A DNA stretch of 64,000 nucleotides from Paraconexibacter antarcticus (GTDB lineage: Bacteria > Actinomycetota > Thermoleophilia > Solirubrobacterales > Solirubrobacteraceae): positions 2,542,001-2,606,000 of the forward strand of contig NZ_CP098502.1 of NCBI RefSeq assembly GCF_024220175.1, in the 5' to 3' direction. Position 1 is the stretch's first letter; the number at the start of each line of letters is the position of its first letter. Both the position numbers and the translations under genes were made by a program. Of this stretch, positions 39,942 to 47,616 are shown one piece after another. The notes beneath the pieces are model-generated. The model had not been told where the DNA came from and ran no database searches. It saw nothing but the letters and a program-made list of their open reading frames with translations.

Positions 39942-39973
39942 GCCCCGGCGACCGTTGGTAGCGATCCCGGGGC
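39942..39973 (+). terminator. Hairpin leader/attenuator before control genes
   Basis: GCCCCGG (39942-39948) pairs with CCGGGGC (39967-39973) across an 18-nt loop. The hairpin follows the AT-rich CATACAAAAG and lies 24 bp before the ATG at 39997, with AAAGGAGCCG as ribosome binding site just after it. It could be a terminator of the upstream operon or an RNA leader. Confidence 0.5.
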
Positions 39974-39996
39974 ATGGCAAAGGAGCCGTAACTCCC

Positions 39997-40392
39997 ATGC
40001 ACCCGCACCGTACCGGTGAGACCAGCGCGATGGCGCTCGTCACCGCGGCCCAGCGCGCCGCGCTGCAGCCGCTCGTCGTGTTCTACTTCGACCTCGCCGT
40101 GATCGCGCTCGCGGAGGGCACCGAGGGCCCGACCTGGCGCCGACACATGCACCGCACCTTGTGGCTCCTCGACGACCTCGGATGGTCCCCGGATGACCCC
40201 CGGACCGAGTACCACCTCACGATGCCGCCCGAAGAGTTGACGTCCACGCTCGCGTGGCTCGCCGAGGGCCAGCGAAACCTCCTCGAGAACTGCGACTGGA
40301 GCGGCCCGGGCGAGGCCGACGAAGAGCGCGACGAACGCCACACGCTCGCGACCATCCTCGAGCTCCTCGACGCAGCACCGGCGCTCGCATGA
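39997..40392 (+). CDS. Hypothetical element protein
   Basis: A 131-aa helical, acidic protein (MALVTAAQRAALQPLVVFYF, then RTLWLLDDLGWSPDDPRTEY and EELTSTLAWLAEGQRNLLEN). It is first in a new operon with its own leader and a strong AAGGAG site, and its ATG is separated from the block before it by the hairpin. The end overlaps the next gene by 4 bp. It is of unknown family, and control of integration or replication is possible given what follows. Confidence 0.65.
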   Translation: MHPHRTGETSAMALVTAAQRAALQPLVVFYFDLAVIALAEGTEGPTWRRHMHRTLWLLDDLGWSPDDPRTEYHLTMPPEELTSTLAWLAEGQRNLLENCDWSGPGEADEERDERHTLATILELLDAAPALA

Positions 40393-40757
40393 CGAGCTCA
40401 GCCGCCCGCGCCCCGCGCTACAGGACGACCGCCAAGGTCCTCGGCTCGCGCGACTACGCCCGAGTCGCAACGCACCTCCGCGCCCTTGAGCGCATCCTCG
40501 AGGCGCCCGACACGCCCGAGGACGCGCGCCGCGCCGCCCGAGCCGACGCGCACGCCGTCGAGCGCCACCTCGGCACCCTCCGGCCCCGCGCGCACAACCA
40601 GCACCAGATCATCCTCAGCACCGGCGAGCTCGACCTCATCGCGCACGCCCTCTACGGTCTCGCGGCCGACTCGCCGCGCAGGCCCGACGCACACCACCTC
40701 GTCGACCGCGTCGTCCGCGAGATCGACCGCCCCGGCACCTGGGAGGCCTCGGCATGA
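40389..40757 (+). CDS. Hypothetical element protein
   Basis: A 122-aa basic helical protein (RVATHLRALERILEAPDTPE, then NQHQIILSTGELDLIAHALY) coupled by 4-bp overlaps to both neighbours. It has no recognised domain. Confidence 0.6.
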   Translation: MTSSAARAPRYRTTAKVLGSRDYARVATHLRALERILEAPDTPEDARRAARADAHAVERHLGTLRPRAHNQHQIILSTGELDLIAHALYGLAADSPRRPDAHHLVDRVVREIDRPGTWEASA

Positions 40758-41107
40758 CCACCACCACGACCACGACGACCGGCCGCACCGCGGCCGCGAC
40801 CCGCACCCGAACCGTCCGCGCCCGCATCCTGCGCGACATCCGCACCGCGACCCCGGGCCACGTCTCGCGGGACCTCGCGGCCGAGCACGTCGACGCGACG
40901 CACCCCGCGCTCGACCGGCTCACCGTTCGCCAGCTCCTTGCCGCCTGCCGCGGCGTGGGCCGGTGGTACGCCCGCCAGATCCTCTCGCGCGCCGACGTGG
41001 GCCCCGACCTGGCGCTGTGGGACCTCACGCCTCGTCAGCGCGACGCGCTCGTCCGCGAGCTCCGCGCGCCGCGGCCGCACGAGGCACGAGACGGGGGAGG
41101 GCGCTGA
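40754..41107 (+). CDS. Actinobacterial IHF-like (mIHF/sIHF) DNA-binding protein
   Basis: A 117-aa protein with a run of eight threonines after the start Met and then a basic region (RTRTVRARILRDIRTATPGH). The C-terminal half, TVRQLLAACRGVGRWYARQI then LSRADVGPDLALWDLTPRQR and DALVRELR, matches the layout of the actinobacterial integration host factor: a helix, a GVG(K/R)-containing H2TH turn (family LLxxLPGVGKxRAxQIM) and the GLGxxQRxAL end. Host mIHF bends attachment-site DNA for phage integrases. Here the gene lies directly before integrase and overlaps its start (TGATG), so the element probably carries its own architectural factor. Confidence 0.75.
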   Translation: MTTTTTTTTGRTAAATRTRTVRARILRDIRTATPGHVSRDLAAEHVDATHPALDRLTVRQLLAACRGVGRWYARQILSRADVGPDLALWDLTPRQRDALVRELRAPRPHEARDGGGR

Positions 41108-42447
41108 TGGCCGGCGCGAAGCTCGTCGCCACGAAGTACCCGGGGATCTACAAGCGCGGCGCCCGGTACGTCTACGAGTGGACGAACGCCGCCGGCAAGC
41201 GGCAGCGGGCCACCGCAGAGACGCTCGCCGACGCCCGCACCCGGAAGGCCGACCGCGAGCGCGAAGCCCGCGAGGGAGCCCCTGCTGCGCCGGAGGTGGG
41301 CAAGGCGACGTTCGGCCGCTACGCCCGCGAGCTCTACGGCGCCGACCTGACCCGCGCCGACGGCCAGGAGCCCGCCCGCGGGCGTTACGCCGGCCGCCGC
41401 GGCGCCGTCCGCGAGCGCACCCGGAACGACTACCGCCGCCACATCGAGCTCTACTGGCTCCCGAGCCTCTCCGCGCGCGCCGTGGCTTCGATCACCGCCG
41501 CGGACCTGCGGCGCGTCATCGACCGCCTGGCGGCCCGCGACGGCGGCGACGAGGGCGACTACATCGCCGACGCCACGATGCGCCGCCTCTTCGCGCCGCT
41601 CTCGGCTCTGCTCGCGACCGCGGCCGAGGAGGGCCTCATCCCGACGAACGTCTCCCGTGACGTCACCCTGCCGTCCGGCCGGGACCGGCTGCGGAAGTTC
41701 GCCGCCGGCATCGACGACGAGGACGACGAGGGCCCCGCGAAGACGCTCACCCGCGAGGAGTTCGACACGTTCATGACAATCGTCGACCAGCGCCACCGCA
41801 CGTTCTTCCACCTCCTGGCCGAGACGGGCCTGCGGTTCAGCGAGGCGACGGCGCTGCGCTGGCGAGACCTCACGCTCGACGGCGGCGCCGCGCACCTCCG
41901 CGTCCGCCGCGCGTGCGTCCGCGGCGTCTTCGGCCCGCCGAAGACCGAGCACTCCCGGAGGTCGGTCCCGCTGTCCCCGACGCTCGTCTACGCCCTCCGG
42001 GCCCGTCACGCGCAGACCGAGTGGCCGCACCCCGACGACCTCGCGTTCCCGTCGACCACCGGGACGCCGATCGCCGACGAGAACCTCCGCAAGCGCACGC
42101 TCATGCCCGCCGCCCAGGAGGCCGGTGTCCCTTGGGCCGGGTTCCACGCGTTCCGGCACTTCTGCGCGTCGACGCTCATCGACCAGGGACGCAACATCGT
42201 CCAGGTGAGCAAGTGGCTCGGCCACCACTCGCCGGCGTTCACCTTGACCGTCTACGCGCACCTCCTCGACGACGGCGTCGGCGCCCCGCTGGACCTCTTC
42301 GGGGGAGCACAAGGGGTCGGACCGGGGTCGGACTCCGGTGTGCGGGAGCGTGCGGGCCAGTCCGACCCGGGCCTCGTGATCCCCGATGGAATGGGCGATC
42401 TGACGGACGAGCACGCACGCCACGAGCAGGGGGCGCCGCGCTTCTAA
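41107..42447 (+). CDS. int: Tyrosine integrase of the element
   Basis: A 446-aa site-specific recombinase. It has an N-terminal arm-binding region (KLVATKYPGIYKRGARYVYE), then a core-binding domain with TRNDYRRHIELYWLPSLSAR. The catalytic domain shows the Arg in LLAETGLRFSEATALRW, a Lys in GPPKTEHSRRSVPL, HAFRHFCAST (H-x-x-R), KWLGHHSPA and the nucleophile in TLTVYAHL. The 80-residue tail after the tyrosine (VGAPLDLFGGAQGVGPGSDS and onward) is longer than usual. The stop codon is within the attR repeat, so the attP site overlaps the 3' end of the gene, as in many tRNA-targeting elements. Confidence 0.94.
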   Translation: MAGAKLVATKYPGIYKRGARYVYEWTNAAGKRQRATAETLADARTRKADREREAREGAPAAPEVGKATFGRYARELYGADLTRADGQEPARGRYAGRRGAVRERTRNDYRRHIELYWLPSLSARAVASITAADLRRVIDRLAARDGGDEGDYIADATMRRLFAPLSALLATAAEEGLIPTNVSRDVTLPSGRDRLRKFAAGIDDEDDEGPAKTLTREEFDTFMTIVDQRHRTFFHLLAETGLRFSEATALRWRDLTLDGGAAHLRVRRACVRGVFGPPKTEHSRRSVPLSPTLVYALRARHAQTEWPHPDDLAFPSTTGTPIADENLRKRTLMPAAQEAGVPWAGFHAFRHFCASTLIDQGRNIVQVSKWLGHHSPAFTLTVYAHLLDDGVGAPLDLFGGAQGVGPGSDSGVRERAGQSDPGLVIPDGMGDLTDEHARHEQGAPRF

Positions 42448-42484
42448 TCTGCAGGTCCCAGGTTCGAATCCTGGTGGGGGTGCT
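42441..42484 (+). repeat. attR: right attachment site
   Basis: A duplicate of the tRNA-Arg 3' half, with one mismatch against 28067-28110. It begins inside the integrase stop region (CTTCTAAT) and ends TGGGGGTGCT. Just beyond it is CGTTTTGTCCCTGCAAAACG (42485-42504), a small inverted repeat that can act as the tRNA terminator. Confidence 0.93.
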
Positions 42485-42542
42485 CGTTTTGTCCCTGCAA
42501 AACGACCTGTTTGGAGAGACGTTCGAAACTGAACGTCTCATC

Positions 42543-43880
42543 ATGTTCCCGATCATGTTCTCCAGGTGTCGGCCCGTCGACAGCGGGAAGGTCAAGCGGC
42601 GGCGGGTCCTGGGGCCTGCGTGGGTGAAGCCGAGCGCGCGGCGCAGCTCGCGCGGGGCGACGGTGTGGCGTGCGGCCGTCGGCTCGTGTCCGGTCGGTCA
42701 CCTGACGCCGAAGGCCGCCGCGGCGGTTCTCGAGGAGATCCTCGACGGCGAGCGGGCGAAGGCGGCCACGCCCTCATGGGCACGCAACAAGACGATGGGG
42801 GAGGCAACGGCGGCGTTCCTGGGCCATGCGGCGACGGTCGGCGGGCGCCGCGGGGCAATCGCGCCGAGCACGCTGCGCGGCTACGAGTCCGTGGTGAACG
42901 TCCTGGCCCAGGCGTTCCCGCCCGAGCTGCTCTTGCGGGAGATCACCCCACGGCAGCTCGAGGAGTACCAGGAGCGCTGCTTGACCGTGCCGCCGCCCGG
43001 TGGCCAGATCCCCGGGCGCGCCACCGTTTGTCACCGGATGATCATGCTGCGGATGATCCTCGCGCGGGCCGTCGCCCTCGGGTGGCTCGGGGAGAACCCG
43101 GCGATCATCCCGCAGCCCGAGGCCGGCAGCGACTTCAACGACCTCGAGCCGGGGCAGGTCGAGGCCGTCGCCCGGGCGATCGCGGCCGTGCGCGACCACC
43201 AGGTGCCGCACTACCGGGCCGCCTCCGGCGCGGAGACCCTGGACATCGACGCGCGGGGGCTCGAGGTCATGACCGAGCGCCGGGCGGTCATGGCCGACCT
43301 CCTTCGTATTGCCGCCTACACCGGGCTGCGGTTCGGCGAGCTGCGCGCGCTGCGCTGGCGCGACGTGGACTCCGCCGGCGCGACGCTGCACGTGCGCCGC
43401 AACGCGCCGGTGTCCGCGCCCGCCGGCTCGAAGCTGAACGCACCCAAGTCGCGTCATGCGCGGTCGGTCCCCGTGATCGATGTGGCCGCCGTGGCGCTCG
43501 ACCGCGTGAGCCGGCACCTGGTGCGGCACGGCTTGCCGGCCGGGCCCGAGGCGCTCGTCTTTCCCACGCGCGAGGGCGGCCTCCTTGACGACAAGCGGGT
43601 GCGCGACGAGTTCTACCGCGGCCTCGCCGACGCCGGCCTGGGCTACGTGCGCGAGAAGGGCAACCCGATGACCTTCCACGACCTGCGCCCCACCTTCGGC
43701 ACGATCGCTGTCCGGGTCTTCCCGCTCACCGACGTGCAGGCCTACATGGGTCATCAGTCGATCACCACGACCATGCGGTACGTCCATCACGTGCCGCGGA
43801 CCGACGCGGCAGCGAAGCTGTCGGCCGCGTTTGCGGTCGATCTGGGCGGCGAGCCGGTGCCGGACGCCACGTTGATCTGA
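42543..43880 (+). CDS. Second tyrosine recombinase next to attR
   Basis: A 445-aa phage-type integrase outside the element boundary, only weakly similar to the first. It has a GHLTPKAAAAVLEEILDGER N-terminal segment, then IAPSTLRGYESVVNVLAQAF as core-binding domain. The catalytic set comprises YTGLRFGELRALRWRDV (Arg), PKSRHARSVPV (Lys region), MTFHDLRPTFGTIAV (H-x-x-R with Pro in place of the common second His), YMGHQSITTTMRYVHHVP (H and Tyr). It appears intact. It may have come with a different element that used the same tRNA site and has since lost its other end. The start is uncertain (ATG 42543 or 42555). Confidence 0.85.
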   Translation: MFPIMFSRCRPVDSGKVKRRRVLGPAWVKPSARRSSRGATVWRAAVGSCPVGHLTPKAAAAVLEEILDGERAKAATPSWARNKTMGEATAAFLGHAATVGGRRGAIAPSTLRGYESVVNVLAQAFPPELLLREITPRQLEEYQERCLTVPPPGGQIPGRATVCHRMIMLRMILARAVALGWLGENPAIIPQPEAGSDFNDLEPGQVEAVARAIAAVRDHQVPHYRAASGAETLDIDARGLEVMTERRAVMADLLRIAAYTGLRFGELRALRWRDVDSAGATLHVRRNAPVSAPAGSKLNAPKSRHARSVPVIDVAAVALDRVSRHLVRHGLPAGPEALVFPTREGGLLDDKRVRDEFYRGLADAGLGYVREKGNPMTFHDLRPTFGTIAVRVFPLTDVQAYMGHQSITTTMRYVHHVPRTDAAAKLSAAFAVDLGGEPVPDATLI

Positions 43881-43939
43881 GGCCGCGGGACGGGCGCGCT
43901 CTCGGTGCTGCTGTCGGGCTCTGGACTCGATCGCGGGGT

Positions 43940-43956
43940 GGTACCGGATCGGTACC
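43940..43956. promoter_or_regulatory. Paired palindromes upstream of the antitoxin gene
   Basis: GGTACC-GGATC-GGTACC: two palindromic hexamers spaced 5 bp apart, ending 8 bp before the antitoxin ATG. This is the expected type of autoregulatory operator for a ribbon-helix-helix antitoxin. Confidence 0.55.
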
Positions 43957-43964
43957 ATGAGCCT

Positions 43965-44198
43965 ATGAGTAAGCAGATCGCGGTGCGTCTGTCGGACGAG
44001 TTGGTGGCGTTTGTCGATCGTGTGGTCGAGTCGGGGGATGAGCGCAGCCGGGCTGCCGTCGTCACCCGCGCGCTTGAGCGTGAACGTCGCCGGCTCGCCG
44101 CCGCCCGCGACGCCGAGATCCTCGCGCGCGCCGGCGGCGACCCGGAGCTCGCGGGCCTGGCCGAGTACGCCGCGCGCGTGCCGCTGGACCTGGACTGA
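43965..44198 (+). CDS. Ribbon-helix-helix antitoxin (MazE-like)
   Basis: A 77-aa protein. The N-terminus MSKQIAVRLSDELVAFVDRV VESG is the beta-strand plus first helix of a MetJ/Arc fold, followed by SRAAVVTRALERERRRLAAA as the second helix. The C-terminal AEYAARVPLDLD stretch is acidic and likely neutralises the toxin. The start is at 43965, since the ATG is flanked by the GGTACC operator and AGCCT. It overlaps the PemK/MazF-like toxin gene by one base (TGATG), the usual arrangement, and is likely autorepressed. Confidence 0.9.
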   Translation: MSKQIAVRLSDELVAFVDRVVESGDERSRAAVVTRALERERRRLAAARDAEILARAGGDPELAGLAEYAARVPLDLD

Positions 44199-44497
44199 TG
44201 CGCCCCATCCATATCGCGCGGCTCGACAAGACCCGCCCGGTCCTGGTGCTCACCCGCGAACTGGTGCGCGCTCACCTGAGGTCGGTCACCGTCGCACCGA
44301 TCACCACCACGATCCGCGGCCTCTCCACCGAGGTCCCGGTCGGGCCGCCCAACGGCCTCTCCGGCCCGTCGGTGGTGAGCTGCGACAACATCACAACGAT
44401 CCCCGTCGCGGCGCTTGGTCAGCAGACTGGTGTCCTGCTCGACCGCCAGGAACCAGCCCTCGCCGAGGCAATCGCGATGGCCTTCGACCTGGAGTAG
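44198..44497 (+). CDS. PemK/MazF family mRNA-interferase toxin
   Basis: A 99-aa toxin of the type II CcdB/MazF superfamily. The N-terminus MRPIHIARLDKTRPVLVLTR carries the KxRPVLVLT strand, followed by LRSVTVAPITTTIRGLSTEV and PVGPPNGLSGPSVVSCDNIT (the family reads SVxxxxx(i/l)xTVxxxxL), ending VAALGQQTGVLLDRQEPALA. MazF toxins cleave single-stranded RNA. It is translationally coupled to its antitoxin. The pair lies between a second integrase and decayed recombinase/IS remnants, so it could stabilise that region after element loss. Confidence 0.92.
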   Translation: MRPIHIARLDKTRPVLVLTRELVRAHLRSVTVAPITTTIRGLSTEVPVGPPNGLSGPSVVSCDNITTIPVAALGQQTGVLLDRQEPALAEAIAMAFDLE

Positions 44498-44713
44498 CCG
44501 TCGAGGGGCGGCGGTGCCGAAACGCTCCCCTCCACGCGAAACGGGAAGCGGGAGAGACGGCGACACGGGCGGGGGCGCCGCAGTGCTGCTTTGCACCTGA
44601 CTCAGCACGGCAATATCGGCTCGCTTTCTGCAGTGATGAGGAGCATCCGGAGACGACGGTGACTTCGACTGAGGAGTCGGCATGTCGGCTTCGGTAGGTG
44701 TGGACCTCGTTGG

Positions 44714-45014
44714 GTGCTCTGCGGCTCGCCCGCGACCGCGCCGGGTTATCTTGCCGGCCGAGCCCCGGCGAACAAGGGGATGCGCTATCGAGCGGCCCCG
44801 CCGGGGGTCGAGGAGATCATCGCGGTCATGCGGGCGCGCGGGACCAGTCCATGCGCGCTGCGGATGCGCGCACTGGCGCGGACCCCGGTGAACTGGCCTG
44901 CGGATCAGTGAGGCACCGACGCTGAGCGAGACGGATCTGGACGTGCGGCGCGGTTCGCTCGTCGTGCGGCACGGTAAGGGCGATAAGCGTCGTGAGAACG
45001 GGATGGATCTGTGA
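44714..45014 (+). pseudogene. Frameshifted fragment of a tyrosine recombinase
   Basis: Two frames together resemble an actinobacterial XerD-like integrase. Frame one carries ANKGMRYRAAPPGVEEIIAV MRARG, then after a shift near 44890 the adjacent frame reads TGLRISEAPTLSETDLDVRR and GSLVVRHGKGDKRRENGMDL, ending at a TGA at 45012-45014. The conserved GLRISEA Arg motif is visible, but the C-terminal catalytic H-R-Y part is missing. It is a remnant, on the plus strand. Confidence 0.75.
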
Positions 45015-45023
45015 CCGTTGACA

Positions 45024-45284
45024 CACGTGCAAGCCGATGGCCAACGCATGCGCCGAGCGATTCGTCGGCACCCTCCGCCGAGAGTGCTTGGACCACCGGC
45101 TGATCCGCAACAAACGGCATTGACGCGGCGCTCTCGCCAGTATTAAACGCACCACATGGCCCACCGCGCTCACCAGGCCTGCCGGCAACTCCCTCCCGAT
45201 CACGACGACGGCGAGGTCGTCGACCTGACCTCGCGCACCCAGCAACGCCAGATGCTCCGCGGCCTGATCAACGAGTACCGCTGA
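45024..45284 (+). pseudogene. C-terminal fragment of a DDE transposase (IS481/IS3-like)
   Basis: Frame pieces from 45024 onward read QPMANACAERFVGTLRRECL and DHRLIRNKRH, then LPPDHDDGEVVDLTSRTQQR QMLRGLINEYR in other frames, ending at a TGA at 45282. They align with the C-terminal end of the transposase at 60405-60761 (NAYAERFVGTLRRECLDHLL, LINEYHRAA), so both derive from the same IS family. Frameshifts and an internal deletion make it non-functional. Confidence 0.78.
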
Positions 45285-45378
45285 CCTCCGATTCGTCTCC
45301 GTGGCGCTCGCCGACGCCGCCGGTGTCGTCGGCGCCGCGACGCTCGCGCGCGCCGCGGCGATCGCCGGGTCCTCGTGG

Positions 45379-47265
45379 TCAGGCGGTCCGTGGGCCGGTC
45401 CCGCTGAGGCGCGCCATCTCGGCCTCGATCATCGCCGCGTGCTCCTCCTCGGCGCGCTTCGCCTTCTTCGGGTCCCAGAAGCCCGCCATCAGGAAGACCA
45501 GCGGGATGAAGACGACCTGGCCGGCGGCGCCGATCAGGAAGTACGTCCGCCACTGGTCGGGTGAGTCGGCGGCAGCCTTCGCGACGCCGGGGCCGTCCGT
45601 CGCCAACGTGGTGAGCGCCTGCTCGAGCGCCGGGGGCGGGGCGCTGAGGGCGGCGAACTCGGCGGCGCCGAGCGCCTTGGGTGCGGTGGTCGCCAGGTAT
45701 GTCAGGTCGGCCGGCGTCCCGGGTTTGACGAGGATGGCGAACGCCGCGTCACCGAGCGCCTGCCGGACCTGCGCCAGCTGGGCGGCGGTCGGCTTCACCC
45801 CGGCCGCCTGGGCGGCGGTGAGGGCCTGCGCGACCGTCGGGTTCTCCTGGAGCGCCTTGATGAGGACGCCGTCCCGCTGCTTGATCGCGGTGAGCCTCGT
45901 GGTGACGTCCGGATGCCCGGCCGCGGCGGTGGCGACCGCGCCGATCGTCGTCTTCCCGACCGGGGTCTGGTCGCCGAGGATGCCCTGGATGACGGGGCCC
46001 CGCTCGACGAGGGGCGTGACGGTCGTGACGATCTTCGGGACGAAGAACACGGAGACCGCGATCACGACGCGGATGATGAGTCCCCAGACGGCCAGGCCGG
46101 TGGCGGTCAGGGCCGGGTTGCGCCGTTCGACCGTCTCGGTGAAGCTCGCCATCCACGGGGCGAACGCGGTGCCGAGCGAGACCGCGATCAGCGTGAGCAG
46201 CACGACGAACGTGGTGTACGAGGTGCCCGCGTCCGACGCCTTGAAGGCGAAGACCGTGGTGAAGGCGATCGCCGCCACGGCGCCGGCGACCATGAAGGGC
46301 TTGCGGACGCGAAGGCGGTCGGAGAGGACGCCGACGAGCAGCAGCGAGGCCGCGTCGAACGCCCAGAACCAGTTGCCGAGCGCGTTCGCCTTGGATTGGC
46401 TGTAGCCGAAGACGGTCTGGAAGAACACGGGGAAGAAGCCGACGGCGACGTAGTAGATGATCAGGAACAGGCTGATGGCCAGCGCCGACCCGAGGATGTC
46501 GGCGTGGAGCATCTGGCGGAACGGGTGCTTGAGCGCCAGCTCGATGTCGAGGCCCTTGGCGCGCGCCTCGATGAGCGCGCGATCCTTCGAGGAGACCATC
46601 AGCTGGTCACGCAGCCGAGGGGCGAGTTCGCGCAGGCCGACGAGCGCGATGGCGAACACGACGATGCCGATGATGCCGGCGAGTTGGTAGTGGTCCTGCC
46701 AGGTCGTGGTGTCGGAGGAGTTCGAGACGACGCCGCTGACGACGAGGCTGCCGAGGACCGGTCCGAGCGTCCAGAAGCCCATCGCCGATGCGCGGCCGAG
46801 CTGGGGGGAGAAGTCGCGCACGAGCGCCGGCGTCGCGACGAGGATGATCCCCTCGACGAAGCCGATCGCGATGTAAACGGCGGCAAAGCCGGTCTTGGAG
46901 GTCACGTTCGGGAGCGCGAACAGACACAGCAGGCCGACCACGAGCAGTCCGAAGGTCACGATGTTCGCGCGCCCGTAGCGATCGGCCAGGCCCGCGACGA
47001 CGGAGGCGACCGCCCCCAACAGATAACCGATGACGCTGACGTTCACGTAGTAGACGAACGACATGTGGAGGTCGCGGAGGATGTTCGTCGCGACGCCGCC
47101 GGCAAGATATAGCTGGTAATACAGGATGACGGTCGTGAGCACGACGATCGCGAGGCTCGTGTACCGCGTTCCGTTCTCCGGATAGCTCGTCAGCTCACGG
47201 TTCCAGAGGCGGTGGAAGGGCGAGCGTCGACGTCCGGGCAGGGCGGTAGGCGAGGCAGAGCTCAT
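45379..47265 (-). CDS. MFS transporter with a large insertion before the last helix
   Basis: A 628-aa permease, about 200 residues longer than a typical MFS protein. The MFS signature after helix 2 is GLADRYGRANIV (the D-RxGR motif), with a second-half equivalent GVLSDRLRVRKPF. Twelve helices can be traced. Between the penultimate helix (VVIAVSVFFVPKIVTTV) and the last (FLIGAAGQVVFIPLVFLMAG), about 170 residues form a soluble helical insertion (VGKTTIGAVATAAAGHPDVT, then LQENPTVAQALTAAQAAGVK). In MFS topology this loop would be on the periplasmic/outer side. The substrate is unknown, and the gene is flanked by remnants. Confidence 0.88.
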   Translation of the reverse strand: MSSASPTALPGRRRSPFHRLWNRELTSYPENGTRYTSLAIVVLTTVILYYQLYLAGGVATNILRDLHMSFVYYVNVSVIGYLLGAVASVVAGLADRYGRANIVTFGLLVVGLLCLFALPNVTSKTGFAAVYIAIGFVEGIILVATPALVRDFSPQLGRASAMGFWTLGPVLGSLVVSGVVSNSSDTTTWQDHYQLAGIIGIVVFAIALVGLRELAPRLRDQLMVSSKDRALIEARAKGLDIELALKHPFRQMLHADILGSALAISLFLIIYYVAVGFFPVFFQTVFGYSQSKANALGNWFWAFDAASLLLVGVLSDRLRVRKPFMVAGAVAAIAFTTVFAFKASDAGTSYTTFVVLLTLIAVSLGTAFAPWMASFTETVERRNPALTATGLAVWGLIIRVVIAVSVFFVPKIVTTVTPLVERGPVIQGILGDQTPVGKTTIGAVATAAAGHPDVTTRLTAIKQRDGVLIKALQENPTVAQALTAAQAAGVKPTAAQLAQVRQALGDAAFAILVKPGTPADLTYLATTAPKALGAAEFAALSAPPPALEQALTTLATDGPGVAKAAADSPDQWRTYFLIGAAGQVVFIPLVFLMAGFWDPKKAKRAEEEHAAMIEAEMARLSGTGPRTA

Positions 47266-47397
47266 GGGACTCCTCGGGATCGGGACAGGACCAAACCCCT
47301 TCTACCCCCGCGCGGAAGACCGGGGGCGCGCGTTTGTCACGATCCGCACGAAGATTCGACCATTCGGCCAGGTCTGCCGGGTCCGTTTGTGACCGGG

Positions 47398-47610
47398 TCA
47401 GTCCGGCGGCGGCCGGTGCTGGTGTTGCCGGCGAGGCGCTGAGTGCGGCGTGTCAGGTCGTGATCGCCGGATGGCGAGGTCCGCGTCAGCTCGGGCCATG
47501 ACATCGGCGGTGCTCTCCGCGGCCCGTAGTGGCGCGAGGCCGACCGTGATGAATGTCGTCTGGTGGGCGGCGGCGAGCGCGACCTCGATCGCGTCAAAGC
47601 GCTTTCGGAC
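47398..47610 (-). pseudogene. Remnant of a GGDEF domain C-terminus
   Basis: The minus frame reads VALAAAHQTTFITVGLAPLR then AAESTADVMARADADLAIRR. This matches the final strand and helix of diguanylate cyclase domains (T-V-S-I-G-V-A...ARADxALYxAK) but with the GGDEF catalytic part absent. It is not in any intact gene, and the rest of the cyclase is not found nearby. It is probably the tail of a deleted gene. Confidence 0.55.
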
Positions 47611-47616
47611 CGCTGA

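Larger units (their letters stand above)
28067..42484 (+). mobile_element. 14.4-kb integrated phage-like element (satellite or reduced prophage)
   Basis: Bounded by a 44-bp direct repeat derived from tRNA-Arg, with a tyrosine integrase gene at the right end whose stop codon lies inside the repeat. Nearly all genes point right and most overlap by 1-8 bp. Modules in order are excisionase-like, RepA-like ATPase, small zinc-finger/HNH proteins, prohead protease, major capsid protein, tail LysM-like and hub-lysin proteins, HTH, a hairpin leader, small control proteins, IHF-like protein and integrase. Large and small terminase, portal, tape measure and tail tube genes are not found. Its size and gene choice resemble phage satellites that carry their own capsid gene. 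A deletion-reduced prophage is the main alternative. Confidence 0.88.

Noticed and set aside
28750..42400. CRISPR array or other regularly spaced repeats in the element
   Set aside because: I saw no direct repeats with constant spacing; apparent repetition is due to GC-rich codon bias.
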